The notes beneath the pieces are model-generated. The model made no database searches, was not told where the DNA came from, and saw only the letters and a program-made list of their open reading frames with translations. DNA of 64,000 nt, from the NCBI GenBank assembly GCA_018607135.1, contig JABBCA010000015.1, positions 1 through 64,000 on the forward strand, written 5' to 3'. The position numbers were made by a program, and so were the translations under genes. This DNA is from Opitutales bacterium. Lineage in GTDB: Bacteria > Verrucomicrobiota > Verrucomicrobiia > Opitutales > Coraliomargaritaceae. Shown piece by piece: positions 42,397 to 52,558 of the stretch (its first letter is position 1; each line of letters begins with the position of its first letter).

Positions 42397-43743
42397 ATGC
42401 GTCCTGTTCCTAGTCAACGTAGCTTATTTGTAGCGGCATTACTCATGCCCTTGGGTTTGCTGGGCACTGTCTCTAGTGAGTGGGGCTGGTGGGTGCTGAT
42501 TGGCGCGGCTGCGTTGCTGGTGGCTGCAGTGGTTGATTTGTATGTGTCGGCTCGTTTACTGGATGGGCTGCGAGTCGAGGCAGACCCAGTTACTCGTTTG
42601 GCGCGTGATAATGAGGGGCAATTGACGCTGCATGTTCGAGTGGAGACTGTGGCTCCAGAGCTGATTACCTTAGGCTTGCCGCTGCCAGTTGAGTTTACGC
42701 AAGAGGAAGACTTGAAGCAGGTCAGTCTTTCGGGTGAGGGGGTGAAGCATTGGATGGTTTCGTGGGATGTGACTGCGCGTGCGCGTGGAGTGTATAAATG
42801 TCCGAAGACGTATGTGGAACTGCCGTCTGTGATGAAATTGTTCCGAGTGCGTCGCTCCTTCGAGTCGACGGCTGAAATACGTGTTTACCCAAACCTACGG
42901 CGAGAGCGGCGTCAGTTGGCGAATTTATTTTTAAATCGTGGTGCACTGGGTGTGCACGCGCAGCGAATGGTCGGGCAGGGGCGCGAGTTCGAGCAACTGC
43001 GTGAATATTGCTCGGGGGATAGTATGTTGGATGTGCATTGGAAAGCGTCCGCAAAGCGTGGTGAGTTGGTGACTAAGGCTTACCAAATCGAGCGCACTCA
43101 AGAGATCTATTTAGTGATCGATCATTCTCGCTTGAGTGGTCGTCGTTCCACACGGGACGATGCATCAGTCGATGACGATTATGCGGAGACGATACTCGAG
43201 CGCTATGTTACGGCAGCTAGCGTGCTGGGTATGGTGGCAGAACGTGAAGGCGATTTATTTGGTTTGGTGAGCTTTGGTAAGCAAGTCTCACGATTCGTCC
43301 GAGCCAGCGCGGGTAAGCAGCATGGTCAAGTGATTCAAGATGCTTTGTTTGATTTGAAGACGGAGAATGGCCCGTTTGATTTGGACGAGTTGTTTACGTT
43401 TTTACGTTTACGACTTCGTCGGCGTGCTTTGGTGGTGTTCTTGACCGACTTGAGCGATGTCGCAGCTGCTGAGGAATTTGAAAAGCACATTGGGATGCTG
43501 TCGGCGCAGCACTATGTATTGGTAAATTCAATACGTAGGGAGGGGGTGCATCCGCTTTATCAGGAGGTGTCAACTGCTCCCATTGCTAAACAGATAGCAG
43601 GTCACATGCGATGGGATGGCTTGCGCCAGTTGCAGGTGAAGCTGCGTGCGACGGGTGTGGAGTTTTCAGTTCTCGACGACGAGAAGCTGAGTGTCGATTT
43701 GGTGAACCAATATCTTACCGTTAAACAAAGGCAGTTGCTTTAA
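42397..43743 (+). CDS. DUF58 domain protein
   Basis: Protein of 448 residues. Two N-terminal membrane helices (about 9-48) are followed by a beta-rich domain and the DUF58 core (GREFEQLREYCSGD, LDVHWKASAKRGELV) and a C-terminal VWA-like part with DHSRLSG and FLTDLSD. In known MoxR operons the DUF58/VWA protein is the partner of the ATPase. It directly follows the MoxR gene. No special deviation is visible. Confidence 0.93.
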   Translation: MRPVPSQRSLFVAALLMPLGLLGTVSSEWGWWVLIGAAALLVAAVVDLYVSARLLDGLRVEADPVTRLARDNEGQLTLHVRVETVAPELITLGLPLPVEFTQEEDLKQVSLSGEGVKHWMVSWDVTARARGVYKCPKTYVELPSVMKLFRVRRSFESTAEIRVYPNLRRERRQLANLFLNRGALGVHAQRMVGQGREFEQLREYCSGDSMLDVHWKASAKRGELVTKAYQIERTQEIYLVIDHSRLSGRRSTRDDASVDDDYAETILERYVTAASVLGMVAEREGDLFGLVSFGKQVSRFVRASAGKQHGQVIQDALFDLKTENGPFDLDELFTFLRLRLRRRALVVFLTDLSDVAAAEEFEKHIGMLSAQHYVLVNSIRREGVHPLYQEVSTAPIAKQIAGHMRWDGLRQLQVKLRATGVEFSVLDDEKLSVDLVNQYLTVKQRQLL

Positions 43744-43764
43744 TTGTAATTTACAAAAAAACTT

Positions 43765-44772
43765 ATGATTTTAGATGTTGAAAAGTTTATTCGTGAGCGA
43801 CGTGCCGATTGGAATGAGTTTGAAGGGATGCTGATTCATTTAGAGACGGGAGGAAAGCTTGGGCTTGATGTGGAGCAGGCGCAGCGGTTTCATTATCTGT
43901 ATGAGCGAGTTGCTGCGGACTTAACGAAGCTTGGTGCGTATGCGGTAGAGCCGCAGACGAAGCAGTATTTGGAATCTTTGGTAGCCCGCGGGTTTGGTGA
44001 AATGCATGGCACGGTTTCTCGCCGATTGCCATTTGCGCAAGCATTCGTCTCGCTGCTCTCAGCATTTCCTATCACCGTGCGTCGTCATTTTAGACTGATG
44101 GTTTGGGTCTTTGTGATCTTTGGCGGTGGTATGGTTTTTGGTGCGGGGTCGCTTGCGCTCGATCCAGGTTCGAAGTCGGTGTTGATGCCTTTCTCGCACC
44201 TCTTAGGGGATCCTAGTGATCGTGTCGCGGAGGAGGAAGAACGTAAAGGTGAGCATATGAAAGATGAGCGTGCGACTTTTTCTACACAGCTCATGACGCA
44301 TAACACTAAGGTCGCAATTTTGACTTTAGCTTTGGGCATGACTTTTGGGATTGGGACGGGTATTTTCCTATTCTACAATGGGGCGATACTCGGTGCGGTG
44401 ATGATTGACTATGTGCTTGCCGGAGAGACGATTTTTTTGACTGGCTGGTTGTTACCGCATGGCAGCGTCGAAATACCTGCGATTTTATTGGCAGGCCAAG
44501 GAGGTCTTCTGCTGGGGAGCACTTTACTGTTTGCTAAAAATCGAATGAGCTTAGGTGAGCGCTTGAGGTCGATTCGTGATGATTTAGTGATTTTAATCGC
44601 GGGTATCGCGGTGTTGCTGATTTGGGCGGGAATTATAGAAAGTTTCTTCTCGCAATACCATGAGCCTGTTTTGCCCTATGCGGTGAAGATTGCCTTTGGC
44701 TTATTACAACTTGCGGGAGTGATTGCTTATTTTGTATTCGTTGGTAAGACTCAGGAAGGAGTTCCCGCTTGA
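43765..44772 (+). CDS. SpoIIM-like (stage II sporulation protein M) membrane protein
   Basis: Protein of 335 residues. A soluble N-terminal helical part (residues 1-100) with the VEKFIRERRADWNEFE signature is followed by five or six membrane helices, including the conserved MTHNTKVAILTLALGMTFGI and the GSVEIPAILLAGQGG stretch, as in COG1300/SpoIIM proteins of non-sporulating bacteria. It belongs to the MoxR operon. The name refers to the family only; there is no evidence of sporulation. TTGA overlap with the RDD gene. Confidence 0.9.
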   Translation: MILDVEKFIRERRADWNEFEGMLIHLETGGKLGLDVEQAQRFHYLYERVAADLTKLGAYAVEPQTKQYLESLVARGFGEMHGTVSRRLPFAQAFVSLLSAFPITVRRHFRLMVWVFVIFGGGMVFGAGSLALDPGSKSVLMPFSHLLGDPSDRVAEEEERKGEHMKDERATFSTQLMTHNTKVAILTLALGMTFGIGTGIFLFYNGAILGAVMIDYVLAGETIFLTGWLLPHGSVEIPAILLAGQGGLLLGSTLLFAKNRMSLGERLRSIRDDLVILIAGIAVLLIWAGIIESFFSQYHEPVLPYAVKIAFGLLQLAGVIAYFVFVGKTQEGVPA

Positions 44773-45533
44773 AGACTCGTTTCAATGAGTTGGTGATTCA
44801 GACTCCCGAGGGAGTTCAGTTTGTGCATCGTCTTGCGAGCCCGATCTCGCGCTTTATTGCGGTTTCTGTCGATACCTTTGCAATCTCGACGCTTGCCACC
44901 CTTTTATATGCATGCATCGGCATACTGGGGCTGATCTCTGGGGATTTAGCGATGGCTTTATACATTCTGCTCTACTTTGTGATCTCAATCGGTTACTACA
45001 TTGTGTTAGAAATGGTATGGCGTGGTCAGACTTTCGGTAAGCGCATGATGCGTTTGCGTGTAATTGACGCGAATGGTTTGAAACTGAAGCCCAGTCAGTT
45101 TGTGTTGCGTAACCTGCTAAGGTTCGTGGATAGCTTGCCGATTCTGTATTTCCTAGGAGGCCTTGTTGCGGTGGTGAGCTCTCGGTCGCAACGCTTGGGA
45201 GATTTAGCTGCGGGCACGGTGGTGATTCGTATTCCAGAGATACGTCCCCCGATATTGAGTGCGGTTTTAGATAATATGTATAACTCGTTTCGCGATCATC
45301 CACGGCATGAGGCCGTTTTGAGGCAGCGTATTTCTCCAGATCAATCTGCAATCGCGCTGCATGCACTGCATCGAAGAGATGAAATGGATGCGGCCGAGCG
45401 CGCTCAATTGTTTGCGACGCTTGCCAATGCATTCAAAGCAGAGGTGGTTTTTCCAGACGAAGTCAATGTCACGATGAGTGACGAGCAGTATGTTCGAAAC
45501 TGTGTCGATACGATCTACCGTGTCGCGAAGTAG
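44769..45533 (+). CDS. RDD family membrane protein
   Basis: Protein of 254 residues, starting at TTG 44769 in the overlap with the previous gene. RDD hallmarks are RLASPISRFIAVSVDTFAIS (first helix) and GQTFGKRMMRLRVIDANG, with FVLRNLLRFVD, followed by a third helix. The C-terminal 80 residues are soluble. RDD proteins regularly accompany SpoIIM-like and MoxR genes. Their role is not settled; proposals include transport and membrane-complex assembly. Confidence 0.9.
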   Translation: MKTRFNELVIQTPEGVQFVHRLASPISRFIAVSVDTFAISTLATLLYACIGILGLISGDLAMALYILLYFVISIGYYIVLEMVWRGQTFGKRMMRLRVIDANGLKLKPSQFVLRNLLRFVDSLPILYFLGGLVAVVSSRSQRLGDLAAGTVVIRIPEIRPPILSAVLDNMYNSFRDHPRHEAVLRQRISPDQSAIALHALHRRDEMDAAERAQLFATLANAFKAEVVFPDEVNVTMSDEQYVRNCVDTIYRVAK

Positions 45534-45567
45534 CGATACGCACATTAGAAAAAAACTCCAATAATTT

Positions 45568-46215
45568 ATGAATGATACCGCTATGATAGAATGCCCGACT
45601 TGCTCAATCTTTGTGCAATCCGATTTATTGATACCTGCAGGTGAGACGCAGGTCTGCGCAAATTGTAAAGATGAGTATCTGCAACGAATGAAAGAGGGGG
45701 TCGCCGTCGGACAAACCGGCGAGTGGCTCGCGATACGCCAAGAGCACATTAAGCATGAGGCATCGCTTCGCTCGATCGGTGTTTTGTATTACATCGGAGC
45801 GTTCTTCATGATTGTTGGCGGCTTGACGATGGCCACAACCGTTTCGATGACTGCAAGCGAGAATGAGGGCAGTGCATCGTTTTTTATCGGTATGTTAGTC
45901 TTCTACCTTATCTTTGGTATTATCGCTATTTTGATAGGGCGTGGCTTTCGTAAACTGAAACCGTGGGTGCGTATACCAGGGACCATTTTTGCCGCACTGG
46001 GCTTATTGAGTATTCCCATCGGCACCTTGATCAATGGCTACATCCTCTACCTGATGTTTTCAGCAAAGGGAAAAATGGTTTTTTCTCCTGAGTATTCTGA
46101 GATACGCGAAGCGACTCCAGAGGTGGTCTATAAAACTTCAGCACTCTCATGGATTATTTTAATCGGCTTAGTTGTGGGACTCGTCGCTCTAATTAGTTAC
46201 TTCTCTATGCAGTAA
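45568..46215 (+). CDS. Zinc-ribbon membrane protein
   Basis: Protein of 215 residues. The N-terminal zinc ribbon (about 8-45: CPTCSIFV...LIPAGETQVCANCKDEY) is nearly the same as that in the GYF/DUF975 protein at 35910, and is followed by four membrane helices (from about 68) with no clear family match. The two proteins presumably share an ancestral module placed at both ends of the operon. It is the last gene of the plus-strand MoxR operon as I read it. Confidence 0.7.
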   Translation: MNDTAMIECPTCSIFVQSDLLIPAGETQVCANCKDEYLQRMKEGVAVGQTGEWLAIRQEHIKHEASLRSIGVLYYIGAFFMIVGGLTMATTVSMTASENEGSASFFIGMLVFYLIFGIIAILIGRGFRKLKPWVRIPGTIFAALGLLSIPIGTLINGYILYLMFSAKGKMVFSPEYSEIREATPEVVYKTSALSWIILIGLVVGLVALISYFSMQ

Positions 46216-46490
46216 GCCACTAGCTCCCCTGTAGCGAAAATGTTTGGATTTTCGCCGAATAGCTTGGATACCCCTAAGGGTAATAAATAAATTTTTGTAG
46301 TTTGGATTTATGTCTAATGTGTGTCATCTCTTGAGTATTCACATAAAGTCTGTCCCAAATTTGCCAATAATGACAAATTCCGCACCGCTACTACGGTGTG
46401 CTGACTGTTAGTCGTTTTTCGCATTTATGCAATTAGCTTGAAAACGGCAAATAAACTGCTGTTACGCATCATCTATATTCTTATTCCATT
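46216..46490. promoter_or_regulatory. Leader and probable promoter region of the ATP-grasp operon
   Basis: AT-rich gap of 275 bases before the next operon, with TAATAAATAAATTTTTG near 46282 and no gene. I cannot name -10/-35 boxes with confidence, but the location and composition suit a promoter for the cluster at 46491-56461. Confidence 0.35.
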
Positions 46491-47930
46491 ATGTTTTTCG
46501 ACAAATACTCCACAGACGGCTTCTTCGATGAAATGTTCGACGAGACCGGTGCCGTCCGTCCGCACTACCGAGCCATCCTAGAGCGCTTATCTACACTTAC
46601 AGAGGATAAATACGAGCTGAAGCGCCAAGCCGTTGACCTTTCGTTTCTGCGTCAAGGTATCACCTTCACTGTCTATGGTGACGACGAGGGCACTGAGAAG
46701 ATTTTCCCGTTTGATCTGATGCCACGCATCATTCCACAGTCTGAATGGGAGTTTTTAGAGCGTGGTCTGACGCAGCGTATCCAAGCGCTGAACATGTTCC
46801 TCAAAGATGTGTATTCAGAGCAGCGTATCATTAAGGAGGGCATCATCCCTGCCAGTTACATACTTTCAGGTAAGCATTTTCGCCGCGAATTTATGAATGT
46901 GGATATCCCGCGTGATATTTACATTCACATATGTGGAACGGACCTAATTCGTGACGAAAAGGGTAATTACCTCGTCCTTGAGGACAATGCTCGCAGCCCC
47001 TCAGGCGTTTCCTATCTACTCGAAAATCGCCAAGCGATGAAGCGTGCCTTCCCGACTTTCTTTCCAAAAGCAGGTGTGCGCCCAGTGGAAAATTATTCGG
47101 AAGAGTTGTTAAACACACTTCAATACGTCGCTCCAAATGGCAAGGAGGACCCAGTCTGCGTGCTACTGACGCCTGGGCATTTTAATTCTGCGTATTTCGA
47201 ACATTGTTTCTTGGCCCGACAAATGGGTATTGAGATTGTTGAAGGCAGCGATTTGGTGGTTCGCGACTTCAAAGTTTACATGCGCACGACGCAAGGCTTA
47301 CAGCAAGTCGACGTCATCTACCGCCGAATTGATGATGACTTTATTGATCCCAGCGTCTTTCGCCCGGACTCGATGCTCGGGGTTCCAGGTCTGGTGAATG
47401 CGCTACGTGCGGGTAATGTAAATATCGCCAACGCTATCGGCACTGGTATCGCCGACGACAAGCTGATCTACGCGTTTGTGCCAGATATGATTCGCTTCTA
47501 CATGAGTGAAGAGCCGATTCTTGGCCAGGTGGAGACTTTCTTCGCTTCGGAAGAGAAGGACTTCACTTACATCATGGAGAACTTAGACCAACTGGTTGTT
47601 AAGTCTGCCAATGAGGCAGGTGGCTACGGTATGTTAATCGGGCCCAAGGCTTCCAAGAAAGAAGTCGAAGATTTTCGTGCCATGATTAAGGCCGACCCGC
47701 GTAACTTTATCGCACAACCTCCGATCATGCTTTCGCGTCACCCGACTTGGGCGAAGGGTGACTTTGAGGGCCGCCACGTGGACCTTCGACCCTACATTCT
47801 CTGCGGTGAAAAGACTTCAATTGTGCCCGGCGGTTTGACACGAGTCGCCCTGAATAAGGGATCGCTCGTCGTGAATTCATCACAAGGTGGCGGTAGTAAA
47901 GATACATGGGTTCTCTATTCGGATGAGTGA
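46491..47930 (+). CDS. Circularly permuted type 2 ATP-grasp protein
   Basis: Protein of 479 residues. [61 protein letters not shown] and [17 protein letters not shown] are the conserved blocks of the circularly permuted ATP-grasp type 2 family (DUF404/DUF407). ATP-grasp enzymes ligate a carboxylate to an amine through acyl-phosphate. This group is known to sit with alpha-E and transglutaminase-like genes and is proposed to make or attach a peptide; the product is unknown. It begins a split-module set with the next two genes. Confidence 0.92.
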   Translation: MFFDKYSTDGFFDEMFDETGAVRPHYRAILERLSTLTEDKYELKRQAVDLSFLRQGITFTVYGDDEGTEKIFPFDLMPRIIPQSEWEFLERGLTQRIQALNMFLKDVYSEQRIIKEGIIPASYILSGKHFRREFMNVDIPRDIYIHICGTDLIRDEKGNYLVLEDNARSPSGVSYLLENRQAMKRAFPTFFPKAGVRPVENYSEELLNTLQYVAPNGKEDPVCVLLTPGHFNSAYFEHCFLARQMGIEIVEGSDLVVRDFKVYMRTTQGLQQVDVIYRRIDDDFIDPSVFRPDSMLGVPGLVNALRAGNVNIANAIGTGIADDKLIYAFVPDMIRFYMSEEPILGQVETFFASEEKDFTYIMENLDQLVVKSANEAGGYGMLIGPKASKKEVEDFRAMIKADPRNFIAQPPIMLSRHPTWAKGDFEGRHVDLRPYILCGEKTSIVPGGLTRVALNKGSLVVNSSQGGGSKDTWVLYSDE

Positions 47931-47970
47931 GAACACGAACCTCATTTTATAACTTTAACGATATTTTACT

Positions 47971-48984
47971 ATGCTTTCACGAGTTGCCGATTCTCTCTAC
48001 TGGATGAGCCGCTATATTGAGCGCGCCGAAAACATTGCGCGCCTATTGGACGTTAACCTTCAACTATTGCTCGATTTTGAAGCGATGGATGACGACAAGC
48101 TCAAAGAGCATTGGGAGCCCGTCATTCGTGCAGCGGGTGAAGAGGAACTCTTTAATGAGCTCTATGACCAAGCGGACTCTCAAAGCGTTACCGACTTTCT
48201 GACCTTTAACCGCGAGAATCCAAGCTCCGTGATTTCCTGCATGTTTGCAGCTCGCGAGAATGCACGGATGATCCGAGATCAGATTTCTACTGAGATGTGG
48301 CAGTGTCTCAACCACGCCTATCTTTTCTTGAAGTCCAACAATGCGAAGAAGGTCTGGGAGGACGGCCCCTACGAATTTTATAAACAGATTCTGGATTATA
48401 GTCACCTCTTTCAAGGGATGACTGACTCAACGTTTACGCACACTGAAGGATACTACTTTATGCAGGTAGGGAAGTATTTAGAGCGTGCCGAGAAGACCAG
48501 TCGTATTCTCGATATTAAATACCATATCCTTCTGCCTAGCGTGGAAGATGTCGGCGGCGCGATTGATGCGGTGCAATGGGGGGCGCTTTTGCGCTCATGC
48601 AGTGCATTCGAAGCGTATCATAGTATCTATGTCACCAGCGTGAATCCTCTAAAGGTGTCGGATTTCTTGATCTTTAATTCAAACTTCCCGCGTTCTATTT
48701 TGTTTTCTGTGCGTCATTTGGATAGCAACTTACGTAAGATCTCAGGTAGCAATCCAGGATTCTACTCGAACGACGTGGAGCGCGTATCGGGACGCCTAGT
48801 CAGTGATATGACCTATAGTAATATCGACGACGCCTTTAAATCTGGGCTTCACGAATATCTAGGCATGTTGCAGGAGCGTTTCGTCGAAATCGGTGAAGCC
48901 ATGTTCGCGAACTACATGTTCCACACTCGCCCTGATATGGCTACGGAGATTGCTTCACAGCAACAGCAACAGCAACAACAATAG
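47971..48984 (+). CDS. Alpha-E domain protein
   Basis: Protein of 337 residues, all-helical. MLSRVADSLYWMSRYIERAE at the N-terminus and YFMQVGKYLERAEKTSRILD are the two signature blocks of the alpha-E domain. It is the constant partner of the ATP-grasp protein upstream; the fused protein at 49953 carries both in one chain. The protein ends in eight Gln encoded by CAG/CAA triplets (48958-48981), a likely unstable tract. Role within the complex is inferred. Confidence 0.9.
   Translation: MLSRVADSLYWMSRYIERAENIARLLDVNLQLLLDFEAMDDDKLKEHWEPVIRAAGEEELFNELYDQADSQSVTDFLTFNRENPSSVISCMFAARENARMIRDQISTEMWQCLNHAYLFLKSNNAKKVWEDGPYEFYKQILDYSHLFQGMTDSTFTHTEGYYFMQVGKYLERAEKTSRILDIKYHILLPSVEDVGGAIDAVQWGALLRSCSAFEAYHSIYVTSVNPLKVSDFLIFNSNFPRSILFSVRHLDSNLRKISGSNPGFYSNDVERVSGRLVSDMTYSNIDDAFKSGLHEYLGMLQERFVEIGEAMFANYMFHTRPDMATEIASQQQQQQQQ
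48958..48981 (+). repeat. CAR-triplet tract at the end of the alpha-E gene
   Basis: Eight consecutive glutamine codons (CAG or CAA) end the reading frame just before TAG. The tract could vary in length between strains by slippage. Confidence 0.8.
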
Positions 48985-49050
48985 CACTTTGCGGGTCAGT
49001 CGTTGCTGATCCCACAATACCGCACAAGGGCGGGTCTTTATTGCCGGATT

Positions 49051-49899
49051 ATGAAATACTCGGTTATGCATTCGACACACTATCGCTACGCTTCACCAGT
49101 CAGTGACAGTATCAACGACGCACACCTGTGCCCAGTTTCGGACGATTTTCAACAGTGTGTCTCCTTTCAGTTGGATTTCTCGCCTCAGACGGTCAATGTG
49201 ATGCGTCAGCTCGATTTCTATACGAACCAAGTGCACCACTTTGAAGTGATGGAATCGCATCAGCTCTTGGAGGTTGTGGCGCGCTCGGAAGTGGAGACTT
49301 TTACGGATCAGCGCGATTTTACGGTCTCGTGCCCTCCAGAAATGCTAGTCGGCTTAGGTCGCAATGATCGCTATTATGATTATCTCGCCGGCAGCCAACG
49401 AGTGGCCTTAAGCCCGATGATTCAGCACGAGGCGAAAGAGATCATTGCAGGGATTTCTGACGTGCGTCAGCAAGTAGAGCGGGTTATGGGGTATATTTTT
49501 GAGCATTTTGAGTATGCACCCGGGACTACTCATGTGGAGTCGGATGTGCTGCATGTCTTTCAAATCCAGCGCGGGGTCTGCCAAGACTTTGCGCATGTGA
49601 TGATTGGGCTCTGTCGCTCTGTGGGTATCCCAACTCGTTATGTCAGTGGTTATTTCTATGTTACTCCCAAATCGCAATCGACAGTCGATAATACTGCATC
49701 GCATGCGTGGGTAGAATGCTATCTGCCAAATATTGGCTGGGTTGGCTATGACCCGACGCATGATCGTCGAACAGATGCCTCCTACATCAAAGTTGCGATG
49801 GGGCGTGATTATGTCGACGTCCGTCCTCTCGCGGGCACTTATCGCGGAAAATCGACCGTTGAGATGGATGTGACTGTGTCGGTTCAGCAATTAAGCTAG
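49051..49899 (+). CDS. Transglutaminase-like protein (first of three)
   Basis: About 282 residues from ATG 49051; the frame extends upstream to 49003. It has the N-terminal beta region (YSVMHSTHYRYASPVSDSI) of bacterial transglutaminase-like proteins and the triad Cys177 (GVCQDFAH), His218 (SHAWVECYL) and Asp234 (GYDPTHD). It is likely to act as a peptidase or peptide-transferring enzyme on the product of the ATP-grasp protein. It completes the split set 46491-49899. Confidence 0.92.
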   Translation: MKYSVMHSTHYRYASPVSDSINDAHLCPVSDDFQQCVSFQLDFSPQTVNVMRQLDFYTNQVHHFEVMESHQLLEVVARSEVETFTDQRDFTVSCPPEMLVGLGRNDRYYDYLAGSQRVALSPMIQHEAKEIIAGISDVRQQVERVMGYIFEHFEYAPGTTHVESDVLHVFQIQRGVCQDFAHVMIGLCRSVGIPTRYVSGYFYVTPKSQSTVDNTASHAWVECYLPNIGWVGYDPTHDRRTDASYIKVAMGRDYVDVRPLAGTYRGKSTVEMDVTVSVQQLS

Positions 49900-49952
49900 T
49901 CGCGTCCTTTTAACTTCCCATCGAAGAGGGCTCGATACATTTTCAACGATTC

Positions 49953-52514
49953 ATGCCGATTGTAGACGAAGCCAGTTTAAGAGTAGATCCGTTCCAAGGC
50001 ATTCGAGGAGCGAGTTCGTCTGCGGCCTTTACCCCTGAGGGTGCCGCGCGCGACCCGTATGCGCCGATAGTCGATGTGATCTCGAGCTGCTCGAAGTCCG
50101 ACTTAGTGCAGCGTCAAAAACGTCTGAATCATGCGATTGATGAACTCGGCCTGCAGTTTTCCGATGTCACTCCAGGTCGTATCGACGGCAATCAGTGGCG
50201 TCTCGATCTCTTCCCGCTTTCGCTTGGGGTAGACGAGTGGCAGTGCATATCGAAAGGCGTCGTGCAACGTGCACTCGCATTTAATGCGTATGCTCAAGAC
50301 CTGTATTCCGAACAAAAGATTCTCCGCGAGCGAGTGATCCCGCACGGTCTCGCGCTTCGTGACCCTGCCTTTTTACGTGAACTGAGTGGTATAGAGGTTC
50401 CTTTGGGGGAGTATTCACAATTTGGCGCCTTTGATTTAGTCGATGCGGGTGGTGGAAACTGGCAAATCGTTGAGCATCACATGGGCACTCCATTCGGTGT
50501 GTCACATGTTTTACAGAATCGCCGTATCCTTTCACAGGTGTTTCCCGAGCTTTACGAGGCGTTGGATGTGGCTCCAGTCGCGGGCTTTAGCACGTATTTA
50601 TTGGAAATGTTGCGCGCACAATCGCCCCGCACGAATCCACATGTGCTGCTTTTAACGGATGGTCAGCCAGGGCAAGCATACTTTGAAGAGGCGTTTATTG
50701 CACGTCACATGGGGCTTTCCATCGCACAGCCCGGGGATCTATTAGTGCGCGATAGCCAAGTCTATTTAAAAACGATCCGCGGCCTTGAGCGTGTGGATGT
50801 GATCTACCGCCGTGTTGAAAGCTCAGCACTCGATCCGATTGCGGTGCCAAACGCTCGTGCAAAAGGGGTGCCTGGACTGATCAACGTTTGGCGCAAAGGA
50901 AACGTTGCGATCGTCAATGCCCCTGGTGTCGGCGTGACTGATAACCGTAGCTTGCTCCGTTATAGTGATCAGATCATCAAGCATTATTTAAACGAAAGTC
51001 CTTTACTGCGTTCAGTGCCGACCTATCACCTCAACGATATCGATCAACGCGATTACGTCAGAGAGCATATGGATGAGTTGATTCTGAAGCCGGTTCAAGA
51101 CCATGATATGCTTTGGCAACTGTGCGGCGATCGCCCAGTTCGATCCGATGGCTCCATGGCGCGGATTGCAAAGCGTCATCCAGAGTATTTTGTAGCCCAG
51201 TCAATTCCTGAACCTGCACATTTACCTCGTTTTAAAGATGGAGTATTTGAGCCCAGCAGTGGATATCTGCGAGTCTTTTTCATCCTTGGTAAGGAGCCCA
51301 TTGTTCTGCCAGGAGGGATGGCGCGTCAAAAGACGAGTCAACACCGAACGAATCGACTTACTGTTGTCTCTGGAGGGCTAAAGGATGTCTGCGTGCCTGA
51401 CTCTGTTGTTGAGGAGGCCGCGCCGAAACGTCCGCACGCTCGATCAGGGAAGCGGTTCTCGATTAGTAGTCGCGTGGCAGAGTCTTTGTATTGGGCAGGT
51501 CGATACATCGAGCGTGCTGAAAACACCGCACGCCAGTTTCACACGCTTGAGCGCCTGCGATGGGATCAGATGGCCCATGCAGAACAGCGCACCTACTGGC
51601 CGCTTTTTCAGGCGGTAGCCGCTGCGACCGGGCAAACCAATATTCTAAAAAGAAAAAAGCCACCTCGCGATACGCTGGCATTCTCTAAGAGTCTCTTGTT
51701 GGACGCCGCCGAAGGTGCTTCAGTTCGCTCGTGTATCACGTCGGCACGTTACTCGGTAGAGAGCGTCCGTGAAACCATCAGCCCAGAGTGCCGTGAGGTT
51801 TTAGAGGATGTCTCATTGTATCTGAACCAAGAATCAAAGCGCAAGATGACACGCGCACGGCTGGCTTTAATCTGTGAGCGTATTGTGAGTGAAGCCGCGC
51901 GTTTTAGCGGCACCGCCGAACGCACAATGCCGCATGATGATGCCTGGCAATTCTTTCGTGTCGGGATGTTTTACGAGCGCGCGGTAGGCACGCTTTCAGT
52001 GCTCAAGGTCGCGATACCACGTATTATGAAGACCTACCGTGAGGTCGATGAAGAGAGTGCGGACTTGACTGCCTTGCTTCGTCTCTTGGGTTCGTTGGAT
52101 GCATACCGTCGTGAATTTCGTTCACGCGCGTATATGGATCGTATCTGCAGTTTGGTGCTACAAGGCAAACATGTGCCGAGTTCGGTTAATTTTTGTTTAA
52201 GGAATCTTGATTACGCGATTGGAACGTTGTCGTTTACGGGGAATCGACCCCTCGGAAGCGAACTACAAAAAGAGATTAAAGGCCTTCTTGCAGTGCTCGA
52301 AGCATTTCCACTAGCGGAGCGCCCGAATCTCGAAGATGATAATCTAGACACGGGCATCTTTGAAACAACGGCAATTAAACGGCCCGTGGACTTTGTCGCG
52401 AAAGAGTTTGAGGAACTCACTGCTAAGGTGGAGGTGGTGCACGAGCGAATCGAAGACATTTTCTTTAGCCACCAAGACGTTTTCGCCCGTGATCCAGTTC
52501 TCTTTGAAATGTAA
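49953..52514 (+). CDS. Fused ATP-grasp (type 2) and alpha-E protein
   Basis: Protein of 853 residues joining the two domains that are separate in the preceding genes. Residues about 40-500 repeat the ATP-grasp blocks (VIYRRVESSALDP, GVPGLINVWRKGNVAIVNAP); from about 515 the alpha-E signature appears (SRVAESLYWAGRYIERAENTARQF) and continues to about 820. A linker (about 480-510) is low in conservation. This shows that ATP-grasp and alpha-E act as one unit. It is coupled to transglutaminase genes downstream. Confidence 0.93.
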   Translation: MPIVDEASLRVDPFQGIRGASSSAAFTPEGAARDPYAPIVDVISSCSKSDLVQRQKRLNHAIDELGLQFSDVTPGRIDGNQWRLDLFPLSLGVDEWQCISKGVVQRALAFNAYAQDLYSEQKILRERVIPHGLALRDPAFLRELSGIEVPLGEYSQFGAFDLVDAGGGNWQIVEHHMGTPFGVSHVLQNRRILSQVFPELYEALDVAPVAGFSTYLLEMLRAQSPRTNPHVLLLTDGQPGQAYFEEAFIARHMGLSIAQPGDLLVRDSQVYLKTIRGLERVDVIYRRVESSALDPIAVPNARAKGVPGLINVWRKGNVAIVNAPGVGVTDNRSLLRYSDQIIKHYLNESPLLRSVPTYHLNDIDQRDYVREHMDELILKPVQDHDMLWQLCGDRPVRSDGSMARIAKRHPEYFVAQSIPEPAHLPRFKDGVFEPSSGYLRVFFILGKEPIVLPGGMARQKTSQHRTNRLTVVSGGLKDVCVPDSVVEEAAPKRPHARSGKRFSISSRVAESLYWAGRYIERAENTARQFHTLERLRWDQMAHAEQRTYWPLFQAVAAATGQTNILKRKKPPRDTLAFSKSLLLDAAEGASVRSCITSARYSVESVRETISPECREVLEDVSLYLNQESKRKMTRARLALICERIVSEAARFSGTAERTMPHDDAWQFFRVGMFYERAVGTLSVLKVAIPRIMKTYREVDEESADLTALLRLLGSLDAYRREFRSRAYMDRICSLVLQGKHVPSSVNFCLRNLDYAIGTLSFTGNRPLGSELQKEIKGLLAVLEAFPLAERPNLEDDNLDTGIFETTAIKRPVDFVAKEFEELTAKVEVVHERIEDIFFSHQDVFARDPVLFEM

Positions 52515-52558
52515 ACTCACACAACTGGCTTCCTTTTTGCTACTCCAATAAACACCAT

